The notes under the pieces: generated by a model
What the model was told of the DNA's origin: nothing
The model's input: the letters and a program-made list of their open reading frames with translations, nothing else
Database searches by the model: none
Assembly: GCA_017745015.1 (NCBI GenBank)
Contig: JAGIAF010000005.1
Location: 7,850 to 36,407 of the forward strand
Reading direction: 5' to 3'
Origin: Bdellovibrio sp.
GTDB lineage: Bacteria > Bdellovibrionota > Bdellovibrionia > Bdellovibrionales > Bdellovibrionaceae
Length of the DNA: 28,558 bases
Shown here: piece after piece, positions 22,371 through 28,558 of the stretch
Layout of the letters: each line of letters opens with the position of its first letter
Position numbering within the stretch: position 1 is the stretch's first letter
Position numbers and translations under genes: made by a program

Positions 22371-22408
22371 GAAACAAATTGTTTCACCGAGAAAGATTCT
22401 GTTTATAC
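22371..22408 (+). promoter_or_regulatory. Promoter with an overlapping palindromic operator, chemotaxis receptor gene
   Basis: TTGTTT (22379-22384), 18 bases, TTATAC (22403-22408) is a plausible promoter, start near 22415. GAAACAAATTGTTTC (22371-22385) is a perfect 15-base palindrome overlapping the -35 box and so a likely repressor site. Confidence 0.5.
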
Positions 22409-22414
22409 AGGACC

Positions 22415-22604
22415 CATGACCTGATTCATTAAAACGCAATTAAGTTCACCCGCGGGATCCCCGAGAAGAACCGCAGGATAAGGGTAATCAGGCGCGTGAA
22501 CGGAAGCTTTCTGAACTTCTTTTTTTTAAACTTCAAAATTCAATCGTCGCCGCTCTCCAAAACCCCTCTAAATAATTATCAATTTAAAAACAAAGGTGAA
22601 TGCG
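22415..22604 (+). ncRNA. Candidate riboswitch or attenuator leader of the chemotaxis receptor gene
   Basis: Two complementary pairs interlock as a pseudoknot: CCTGATT (22420-22426) with AATCAGG (22486-22492), and GTTCAC (22444-22449) with GTGAAC (22496-22501). GCGG (22452-22455) and CCGC (22471-22474) can form an inner hairpin. Immediately after, GAAG-C-TT / AA-CTTC (22503-22519, loop TCTG) is followed by eight T's (22520-22527), a terminator. AAGTTCA (22442-22448) can instead pair over 7 bases with TGAACTT (22512-22518), which destroys both the second pseudoknot helix and the terminator. This is the usual ON/OFF riboswitch design. I recognise no known aptamer class; ligand unknown. Confidence 0.6.
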
Positions 22605-24056
22605 ATGACTCAAAGAAGTCTTAAGGCAAGATTATTGTTTTTGTGTGCCTTTATGGCGGCAATTCCTGTTGGAGTGGGAGTTGTCGCATTTTACGGAATG
22701 AAGGGGTTGACTCAAAGTTATGAGAAAGTCACTGAAGGTGTTCTGACGAATATTGAAGTCGCAGATCAGATGTATTTGGATTTCCGTAGTGTGCGTATTA
22801 ATTTGCGCAGCCTAGGTTTGCAGGGAGTCACCTCTGAACAAGCAAAAGAATTTATTTCCGCAGTAGAGGCGAATATCGCGTCTTATGAAAAACGAAATGA
22901 AAACTATAAGTCTTCAGAATTCTTGCCTGGGGAAAAAGCGCTTTACGACGATGTCGAAGCGACCTGGGCTTCTTTTAAAGGATTGGGAGCGACGGCTCTG
23001 GGACTTTATAAGTCAGGAACTGCTGAAGATCATCAAAAGCTGATGACAATCTTTATGGTTGATTGCCCGAAGTATGCAGAAGCCTATGATAAGGCAATGA
23101 CAGCACTAGTGACCTTTCATCAAAATAACGGGACGGAGTGGGTGAAAGAAGCCCGTGCTTCCAGTTCGCAAACTCACATGGTGGTTATGATCACTATTTT
23201 GGTGGGTGTATTTGCTGGGCTTGGTGGTGGAGCTCTAGTGGCGTTCTCACTTTCAAAATCCATCGCTGCGGTGTCAGAGGAGCTTGCGCAAGGGGCAGAT
23301 CAAGTGGGGCATGCCGCCGAGCAAATCACGCAGTCTTCTCAAGCGCTTTCACAAGCGTCATTGGATCAAGCGGCCTCGTTAAATGAAACTGTGGCGACGA
23401 TCACACAGATGACGGCGATGGTGAAGAACAATACCGACAATGCCAAGGTGGCGTCACAACTTGCAACCTCAGCCCGTGAAAATGCAGTTCGTGGTGAAGC
23501 AGAGATAAATGCTTTGATTAATTCAATGCAAACAATTTCCGCGGATTCCAAAAAGATCGCAGAAATTTCGACCGTGATCGACGATATTGCTTTTCAAACG
23601 AATTTGTTGGCCTTGAATGCAGCGGTGGAAGCCGCGCGTGCGGGGGAGCAAGGTAAAGGCTTTGCGGTTGTTGCGGAAGCGGTTCGTAATTTAGCTCATC
23701 AAAGTGCGGAGTCTGCAAAAAATATCACTATGTTGATTGATGCCAGTGTGGGACGAATTGAAAAGGGTCGCCAGCAAGCCACGCAAGGTGGTGTGGTGCT
23801 CAATGAAATCGTTTCCTCCATTAAGAAGGTCGCTGATTTAAATGGCGAGATCTCAACGGCCAGCGAAGAGCAGTCGGCAGGGATTGTGCAAATTGGTCAG
23901 GCGATGAACCGTCTGGATCAAGTGGCGCAACAAAATACATCGGCTTCTGAAGAAGCCGCATTGTCAGCAGAACGTCTGGGCGCTCAATCCGAGTCTTTGC
24001 GCTTTAACGTGAAGGAGCTCAACGGAATCGTTTCGGGCTCCCGCAAAAGCGCGTGA
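22605..24056 (+). CDS. Methyl-accepting chemotaxis protein
   Basis: 483 residues from ATG 22605 (AAGGTG six bases upstream; the GTG three codons earlier is less likely). Helix 1 at about 8-32, a periplasmic four-helix-bundle type sensor domain (33-190), helix 2 at about 191-215. The cytoplasmic rod then begins almost at once: there is no normal HAMP domain. The signalling tip DDIAFQTNLLALNAAVEAAR at 326-345, then AGEQGKGFAVVAEAVRNLA, is the CheA/CheW-binding hairpin. Two EEQ/EE-type methylation patches are plausible near 250-275 and 445-460. No CheR-binding pentapeptide ends the protein. The ligand is unknown. Its mRNA has a structured leader that may be a riboswitch. Confidence 0.95.
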   Translation: MTQRSLKARLLFLCAFMAAIPVGVGVVAFYGMKGLTQSYEKVTEGVLTNIEVADQMYLDFRSVRINLRSLGLQGVTSEQAKEFISAVEANIASYEKRNENYKSSEFLPGEKALYDDVEATWASFKGLGATALGLYKSGTAEDHQKLMTIFMVDCPKYAEAYDKAMTALVTFHQNNGTEWVKEARASSSQTHMVVMITILVGVFAGLGGGALVAFSLSKSIAAVSEELAQGADQVGHAAEQITQSSQALSQASLDQAASLNETVATITQMTAMVKNNTDNAKVASQLATSARENAVRGEAEINALINSMQTISADSKKIAEISTVIDDIAFQTNLLALNAAVEAARAGEQGKGFAVVAEAVRNLAHQSAESAKNITMLIDASVGRIEKGRQQATQGGVVLNEIVSSIKKVADLNGEISTASEEQSAGIVQIGQAMNRLDQVAQQNTSASEEAALSAERLGAQSESLRFNVKELNGIVSGSRKSA

Positions 24057-24067
24057 CATAAAAATGA

Positions 24068-24088
24068 AGCCTCAGGTAGGCTCTTTTT
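24068..24088 (+). terminator. Terminator after the receptor gene, abutting the next start codon
   Basis: AGCCT (24068-24072), loop CAGGT, AGGCT (24078-24082), then CTTTTT with the ATG of the next gene at 24089 directly after the T-run. The AGG in the 3' arm is also the only Shine-Dalgarno-like sequence for that gene. Confidence 0.65.
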
Positions 24089-24697
24089 ATGAATTCGTTT
24101 TATAGCCAGATTCAGTTTATTGAGAACAATTTCCAAGAGATCCGATCCTCCGCAGAAGTTGTTCTAGATATGAAGTACTCCACTGCGGATAACTTTATGC
24201 AAGCGGATGTCTATGGCGGATTCACCCGTTGTTTCCTGTCGCCGGTGGCGGCAGGAATGTTTGCGAAGGCTTGTACTGAACTTCGCAAATCTCATCCTCA
24301 TTTGCAGTTTCATATTTGGGATGCTCTTCGTCCTCGCTCTATTCAAGCTCAGTTTTACGATCACCTTAAAGGCACTCCTTTTCAGAATTACGTGGCGGCT
24401 CCTTTTCCAGGGTCCTTGCATAACTTTGGTATGGCGTTGGATCTGACGTTGCAAACTCGAGACGGTGAGTTGCTTGATATGGGGACAGGATTTGATGATT
24501 TCCGCGATTTAGCTCAACCAAAACTTGAACAACAGTTTTTAGCATCCGGTGAGTTGACTCAACATCAATATGAGAATCGTTTGTTGCTAAGATCGTTGCT
24601 TGAGAATCAAGGGTTCAAAGTCCTTGAGCATGAATGGTGGCATTTCAATGCTCTTTCAAAAGAGCAGGTCTATAGCCACCATCCGATTTTAGAATAA
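24089..24697 (+). CDS. D-alanyl-D-alanine dipeptidase (VanX/DdpX family, M15D)
   Basis: 202 residues, the usual VanX length. Zinc ligands and catalytic residues are visible: SLHNFGMALD gives the SxHxxGxAxD motif with His111 and Asp118; Glu182 and His185 come from EHEWWH; Arg81 (ALRPRS) matches the transition-state arginine of VanX. The enzyme splits D-Ala-D-Ala into alanine. There is no signal peptide, so it acts in the cytoplasm, for recycling peptidoglycan-derived dipeptide as food rather than in vancomycin resistance (no vanHA genes nearby). In a predator this could be prey wall, which is inference. Translation starts on the terminator of the receptor gene. Confidence 0.9.
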   Translation: MNSFYSQIQFIENNFQEIRSSAEVVLDMKYSTADNFMQADVYGGFTRCFLSPVAAGMFAKACTELRKSHPHLQFHIWDALRPRSIQAQFYDHLKGTPFQNYVAAPFPGSLHNFGMALDLTLQTRDGELLDMGTGFDDFRDLAQPKLEQQFLASGELTQHQYENRLLLRSLLENQGFKVLEHEWWHFNALSKEQVYSHHPILE

Positions 24698-24699
24698 GT

Positions 24700-25140
24700 C
24701 TACGCGAATTTAACTTGGTCTTCTGCGACCTTTTCGTTGTTTACATTGACGGTATAGAAAATCGGGCAAGCTTTTGAAAGCATTGCTGCAGTTCCGCTGT
24801 ATTGGTGAGTGGAGCGTTTTGCAGCTTCCACCACTTGAGTAGCATCAATTGCAGAGCCAGTGACGTAATAACTCAAATCGATGCGAGCGAAAATTTTGGG
24901 ATGGTTTTCGGTGAGTGTGGCGCGGGCTTCCAATTCAAAATTTTCATAAGTTACTTTAAATTTTGCCATCAAGTCGATGACATCTGTGCCCGTGCAGCCG
25001 CAAAGTGCTGCTAGTAACATTTCCTTAGGCGAAGGCCCTTGAGCCTTCTCGTCTGCAAGAGCGACATCAAGATCGCCGTGCATCCCACGAACATTGAACT
25101 GAAAATGGTGACCACCGATTCTTTTTACACGAGCGCGCAT
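24700..25140 (-). CDS. OsmC family protein
   Basis: 146 residues. Two-domain alpha/beta OsmC fold: an N-terminal sheet (RVKRIGGHHFQFNVRG, then GDLDVALADEKAQGPSPKEMLLAAL), then a central helix with CGCTGTDVIDLM. Cysteines are at 47, 49 and 125 (KACPIFY). Cys47 or Cys49 with Cys125 matches the peroxidatic pair that reduces organic hydroperoxides in OsmC and Ohr; the C-G-C form is unusual, and the fold also includes YhfA-type members without proven peroxidase activity. ATG 25140 follows AAGGAG with 5-base spacing. Its 3' end is two bases from the VanX-like stop, convergent. Confidence 0.85.
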   Translation of the reverse strand: MRARVKRIGGHHFQFNVRGMHGDLDVALADEKAQGPSPKEMLLAALCGCTGTDVIDLMAKFKVTYENFELEARATLTENHPKIFARIDLSYYVTGSAIDATQVVEAAKRSTHQYSGTAAMLSKACPIFYTVNVNNEKVAEDQVKFA

Positions 25141-25283
25141 AACAACTCCTTAATGCTAAATAAATTGCGGGGTGGAAGGATCATGGTCAATGGTTTCTGC
25201 ATTGTGGACATAATATTTTTGACCGCGTGACTCTTGCGCAATTGAAACTTGTTGTTCACCACGTGCTACGATTTAACCGTGGC

Positions 25284-25967
25284 ATGCTCGATTTTAGTGT
25301 ATTGAATTCATCTTTTGCTAATCCGACCTGGATCTCTGTGGTCTACGCCTTTCTTCTTAGTTTTATTTTAGGAGTGGTGTTGGCTCTCTTATACGTAAAG
25401 ACCTTTAAGGGACTTTCGTATTCGCTGAATTTTCTGCATTGCCTGGTCATCCTACCAATTGTTATTGCGATTGCGATGCAATCCATTGGGGATAATGTCG
25501 CGCGAGGGATTGGGATGATTGGAGCGCTTTCTCTTTTGCGCTTTAGAACCAACGTCAAAGATCCGCGAGATATGTTTTTTATTTTTGCCGCTCTGACCAT
25601 CGGTCTTGCGAGCGGAGTCCACGCATATGGCATTGCGATACTCGGGACTGTGTGTTTTGTGATTGCGTTATTAGTGTTACATAAGTCTCCATTTGTCGCT
25701 GGTCCTCAGTTCGATGGGCTTGTGCGATTTAACTTACCTCGTTCACCAGAAGAACAGCGAGCCGTGGAAGATATTCTACAATCTCAGTGTCGTCACTTTG
25801 CTTTGGCGACGATTCGGGAGTTAGCTCAAGGAGAGCGTCTGGATTACTCCTATCAGATTCGTTTGAAGTCCAGTGCGACATCTGCGGACCTTATAGGGGA
25901 ACTGGGGCAAGTTTCCGCTCTGCGGGGCCTGAACTTTATGAACCAAGAATCGGTGATTGAGGTGTGA
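25284..25967 (+). CDS. DUF4956 membrane protein
   Basis: About 227 residues from ATG 25284; the GTG at 25227 (19 codons earlier) is also possible. Neither has a Shine-Dalgarno; a TAATAT box lies at 25211-25216. Four membrane helices in the N-terminal half (TWISVVYAFLLSFILGVVLA, then hydrophobic runs to about residue 135). The family hallmark GALSLLRFRTNVKDPRDMFF sits between helices, followed by AALTIGLASG, similar in flavour to MgtC. The C-terminal 90 residues form a soluble domain. DUF4956 proteins have no proven function and tend to occur near VTC-type or surface-polymer genes (from memory). The next gene (HlyD-type) starts right after the TGA. Confidence 0.8.
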   Translation: MLDFSVLNSSFANPTWISVVYAFLLSFILGVVLALLYVKTFKGLSYSLNFLHCLVILPIVIAIAMQSIGDNVARGIGMIGALSLLRFRTNVKDPRDMFFIFAALTIGLASGVHAYGIAILGTVCFVIALLVLHKSPFVAGPQFDGLVRFNLPRSPEEQRAVEDILQSQCRHFALATIRELAQGERLDYSYQIRLKSSATSADLIGELGQVSALRGLNFMNQESVIEV

Positions 25968-27734
25968 ATGGAAAAACGGAAGTCATTCTTAAGATCATTT
26001 CGCGAAAACGTTCTCGGCACAGAAAATCGTTTCTTGTTCTTGTGCTGGAGTGGGGCGGTGGTTTTGGTATTGGCTTTGGGTTTCGTTTTAAGCTCTATGT
26101 CCATGACCATGTTGGGCGTAGCGGATTCTCGTGAGTTCCAGGTGAGTTTCGACAGTCCGGTTGAAATTAAAAAGATCTATGTGCTTGCGGGACAGACAGT
26201 TAAAAAAGGTGATCTTTTAGTGGAGCTCAGTCAGACGGATTTGGATTTGCAATTGCGCACGTTAAAGGCTCGCTACGATCGCCTTAGTGCAGAAATTAAA
26301 CTTCGTAAAGAAATCTCCCGTTTAACTCAGGAAACGACGGTCCTTCCTGAAGATGCGGATCCCATGCTCGCTGATTTCAAAGACACCAAAAAAGAGCTTG
26401 AGATCATCGAGAAAAAATTAAAAAACCTTTTTGTCTTCGCTGAAATGGATGGAACCGTCGGCAGTGTGAACTTTAAGGATGGAGAGAAGGCGCCCTCTTT
26501 TGCCGCCGTACTGACTTTGGTTCCATTAAAACCTGGACTGGTGAATGGGTTTGTGAACGAAAATCTTCAAGCCAGTGTTCATGTCGGACAGTCGGTGGAT
26601 GTGCAATCTGCCAGTGGTAAAACCATCCGCGGCACAGTGGTGAGCGTTGGCTCGCGCATCGTTCCGATTCCGCCACGTCTTTTGCGTATTCAAACGTTGC
26701 CAGCGTGGGGACGTGAAGTTGTCGTACAGATCCCTACGGAGAATGAATTTCTAGTAGGAGAAAAAGTCACTTTCCATAAAGCGTGGGAGTTAGCGATTGT
26801 CAGCCCGGCACAGGCTAATGCTGAAAGCACTCAAGCCGCAAGACGCGTGATTGTTGAAACGGTGTCTTATCCACGATCAGTGACGGATCTCTTCACTCCA
26901 GAGATTTCCGGTATGGTGTATCTTCCTGATGTTCATCTGTTTGCTTTGGTGTCGGATGACTATCCTGAAAACCGTCCTGTGATCTTATTGATGAATGAAA
27001 AAGGCAAAGTGCAAGAACGCATGCTCACCATTGATGGCTTAGATAAAATGATGGATATCGAATCTATATCCTCCGAAGGTCGTAATCTTTATTTGCTCAG
27101 TTCTTTGTCGGCAAATAAAAAAGGCCATCTGAAAACCCATCGCCAGATTTTTGCAAAAGTTGAGCGTGAAGGTATGAGCTTGCGCTTAGATAAACAAATA
27201 GATCTCAGAACGATTCTATTGTCAGCGATGCGCACCTCGGAAGATGGCGTTTTGCGGGAGCTCGCCGCACGGTCTCTGGGCACGGAAGAAATGGATCTAG
27301 AGATTGAAGGTCATGCACTTGATGGTGACACGCTTTATTTAGCTCTTAAAAGACCATCGCTTCAACTTAATGAATCTTTTATTTTGCGGATCAACTCCGT
27401 GGCAAAACTATTCTTAAACGCAGAGCTTTCTCCAAGTGACTTGAAAGTCTTTGCACGAGTGCAATTGCAGATTCCTGATGTAGATGCAGAAAGTGTCGTT
27501 ACAGATATAATTTTAGACCACAATAATTTTTATTTAGCTTCCAGCTGTCGAAAGGTGAAATGTTCAGCAGTCTGGCGAGTCCCACTCCAAGGAAATCGAG
27601 CGGAACTTCTGCAAAGCTTTAAGATGAAGCATCTGGAAGCACTCAGCTTCTCTCCGCAATCTGGGGATTTGTTTGGGGTTTTTGACAGCAAGAAGAATGC
27701 ACAGTACATGATGTTGCAGGCGGAGTCCCGTTAA
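25968..27734 (+). CDS. HlyD-type periplasmic adaptor fused to a propeller-like C-terminal domain
   Basis: 588 residues. One membrane helix (about 22-44). From 55 to 275 lies a membrane-fusion protein: biotinyl-lipoyl half SPVEIKKIYVLAGQTVKKGD (63-82), a short coiled coil (about 88-152, only about 30 residues per arm), the second lipoyl half with FAEMDGTVGSV (157-167), and a barrel GLVNGFVNENL then VGEKVTFHKAW. After 290 an added domain of about 290 residues shows repeated beta-strand blocks (VSYPRSVTDLFTPEISGMVY, MMDIESISSEGRNLYLLS, MDLEIEGHALDGDTLYLAL, LEALSFSPQSGDLFGVFD), like an esterase-like phytase/DUF3616 propeller. Ordinary adaptors end near 300-480. ATG 25968 follows the DUF4956 stop directly with GAGGTG; the TAA shares its A with the next ATG. 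Confidence 0.8.
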   Translation: MEKRKSFLRSFRENVLGTENRFLFLCWSGAVVLVLALGFVLSSMSMTMLGVADSREFQVSFDSPVEIKKIYVLAGQTVKKGDLLVELSQTDLDLQLRTLKARYDRLSAEIKLRKEISRLTQETTVLPEDADPMLADFKDTKKELEIIEKKLKNLFVFAEMDGTVGSVNFKDGEKAPSFAAVLTLVPLKPGLVNGFVNENLQASVHVGQSVDVQSASGKTIRGTVVSVGSRIVPIPPRLLRIQTLPAWGREVVVQIPTENEFLVGEKVTFHKAWELAIVSPAQANAESTQAARRVIVETVSYPRSVTDLFTPEISGMVYLPDVHLFALVSDDYPENRPVILLMNEKGKVQERMLTIDGLDKMMDIESISSEGRNLYLLSSLSANKKGHLKTHRQIFAKVEREGMSLRLDKQIDLRTILLSAMRTSEDGVLRELAARSLGTEEMDLEIEGHALDGDTLYLALKRPSLQLNESFILRINSVAKLFLNAELSPSDLKVFARVQLQIPDVDAESVVTDIILDHNNFYLASSCRKVKCSAVWRVPLQGNRAELLQSFKMKHLEALSFSPQSGDLFGVFDSKKNAQYMMLQAESR

Positions 27735-28558
27735 TGCAAAGGAAGGCCGTGTTGTTCTTAGCTCTTTTTGCAGGGAGCAGCCAGCCAGTTTTTGCATTGA
27801 CCTCTGATCAGGTGATTAAGTCCGCGTGGTCGGATCGCAGCTATATGATTCAAGATGAATTGCAAGCTACCAGTTCGAAGAATCCTCTTCGTCATGTGGA
27901 GGCTTTCGCTTCCAACGAAAATGCAAAAAATGGCAAAAGTGAAACCGAGTACGGATTGAAGTTTCAATTTAAATCCTGGCCAGAGTGGCGAGGCCATCGC
28001 TCTCGCTATGATGAGCAAAAACTTTTAAGAGAAAGTACATTGTCTTGGGCTTTACGCGATCGCTATGCAGCTCTTACGACTTTCGATCTGAGCGAGAAAA
28101 TGATCAAGGCCTTGGCGGATGCCGAGGTGGTTGCGAATCGCAACGTCCAAGCTCAAGGCGTGGCATTGAAAGCGGGAAAGATCACAAGTCGCGCCTATCT
28201 CAAGGCTCAAGTAGAGCAGGTTAAGGTGAAACGAGCTCTTACTGCGGCAAAGGAAGAAGCCGAACTCTGTCGCAAGAAAATTAAAATTTGGATCCCAGAC
28301 TGGCAAGGGGACGCACCCACTGATTTGAAGTCCTGGAATGTGGATGAAATTCAATCCTTTCTGCAGATGTCAGTCACGGGAGAGAAGTCTTTATCTCGTC
28401 GCATCGCCACAGAAGAGCTCAATTTGCTGAGCGATGAGTTGATGATCTTGCGAGGACGCGAATCTCAGTGGCTAAAGTCTATTGATGTGTCGCAAACCCA
28501 AAAGAAAGATGAAACCAGCTTCGAAGTAGGTTTAACGCTGCTTTTACCAGGCTTGGGA
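27734..28558 (+). CDS. TolC-like outer-membrane efflux protein, 3' end outside the window
   Basis: Open from ATG 27734 (TAATG overlap with the adaptor gene) to the window edge, at least 275 residues. Signal peptide 1-21 (MQRKAVLF...QPVFA, then LTSDQ). The visible part is a helical pattern with long heptad-like stretches (EKMIKALADAEVVANRNVQA, KAGKITSRAYLKAQVEQVKV), in which the GKITSRAYLKAQ turn is typical of the outer-membrane efflux (OEP) repeat. A full TolC-type chain is 400-480 residues, so about half is missing. A trimeric channel docking to the HlyD-like adaptor is the natural role; the third partner would be DUF4956. No ATPase or RND pump is seen in the operon here, though later genes are off the window. 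Confidence 0.8.
   Translation, partial: MQRKAVLFLALFAGSSQPVFALTSDQVIKSAWSDRSYMIQDELQATSSKNPLRHVEAFASNENAKNGKSETEYGLKFQFKSWPEWRGHRSRYDEQKLLRESTLSWALRDRYAALTTFDLSEKMIKALADAEVVANRNVQAQGVALKAGKITSRAYLKAQVEQVKVKRALTAAKEEAELCRKKIKIWIPDWQGDAPTDLKSWNVDEIQSFLQMSVTGEKSLSRRIATEELNLLSDELMILRGRESQWLKSIDVSQTQKKDETSFEVGLTLLLPGLG

Noticed and set aside
22415..22604. Cyclic di-GMP (GEMM-I/II), SAM, cobalamin or TPP riboswitch in the receptor leader
   Set aside because: None of their conserved core strings is present.
1..28558. tRNA, rRNA, CRISPR array, insertion sequence or prophage
   Set aside because: None found by eye on either strand: no transposase or integrase motifs, no spaced repeats, no tRNA cloverleaf.

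Overview
This looks like chromosomal DNA of a motile Gram-negative bacterium. There are outer-membrane barrel and TolC-type genes, signal peptides, a methyl-accepting chemotaxis protein and a PilZ protein. My best guess is a predatory Bdellovibrio-type member of the Bdellovibrionota. That rests on overall gene flavour (OPA transporter, class I fumarase, GreA-like factor, Usp, DUF2252 and DUF3943 genes) and was not tested by any search. I see no rRNA, tRNA, CRISPR array, insertion sequence or prophage. Genes are dense, often overlap by 1-26 bases, and many terminator hairpins are clear.

Layout. 1-1539: a truncated gene, a TauE/SafE (TSUP) exporter and its DUF1634 partner form one + strand unit. 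1540-1812 holds a strong candidate for an independent small RNA gene on the minus strand. 1813-2298 is a DUF4442 hotdog protein. 2325-5203 (minus) reads TetR, a CLC-F-like antiporter, then nitronate monooxygenase. 5706-7162 is a cysteine-rich LuxR regulator facing a tandem universal stress protein. 7305-8834 is an organophosphate-type MFS transporter, separated by a 490-base structured region from class I fumarase (9325-10941). 10998-12337 is an AI-2E transporter gene coupled to a secreted eight-cysteine miniprotein. 12430-16783 carries an SDR, a PilZ protein, an Hsp70-like ATPase, a GreA-like factor and a DnaQ-type exonuclease. 16851-19116 is a DHA2 drug-efflux MFS followed by a periplasmic binding protein. 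19183-22319 is an envelope cluster (PAP2, DUF3943, beta-barrel, DUF2252). 22605-24056 is the chemotaxis receptor, 24089-24697 a VanX-type dipeptidase, 24700-25140 OsmC. The window ends in an operon of DUF4956, an HlyD-propeller fusion and a truncated TolC-like protein, which resembles an envelope-spanning export machine without a standard pump.

The best leads for undescribed biology are RNA and a secretion operon. (1) A minus-strand sRNA gene at 1576-1715 has a TTGACA-N17-TTTAAT promoter, a nested helix starting 3 bases after the predicted start, a pyrimidine-rich loop and a terminator-like end. (2) The receptor leader at 22415-22604 has two complementary pairs in pseudoknot order, a terminator with eight T's, and a 7-base antiterminator alternative; this is riboswitch architecture but matches no family I know. 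(3) The fumarase leader is a multi-helix RNA starting just after a good promoter. (4) The DUF4956/HlyD-propeller/TolC operon. Two genes (clc and vanX-like) also start directly on the U-tract of a terminator-like hairpin whose 3' arm carries the Shine-Dalgarno sequence.
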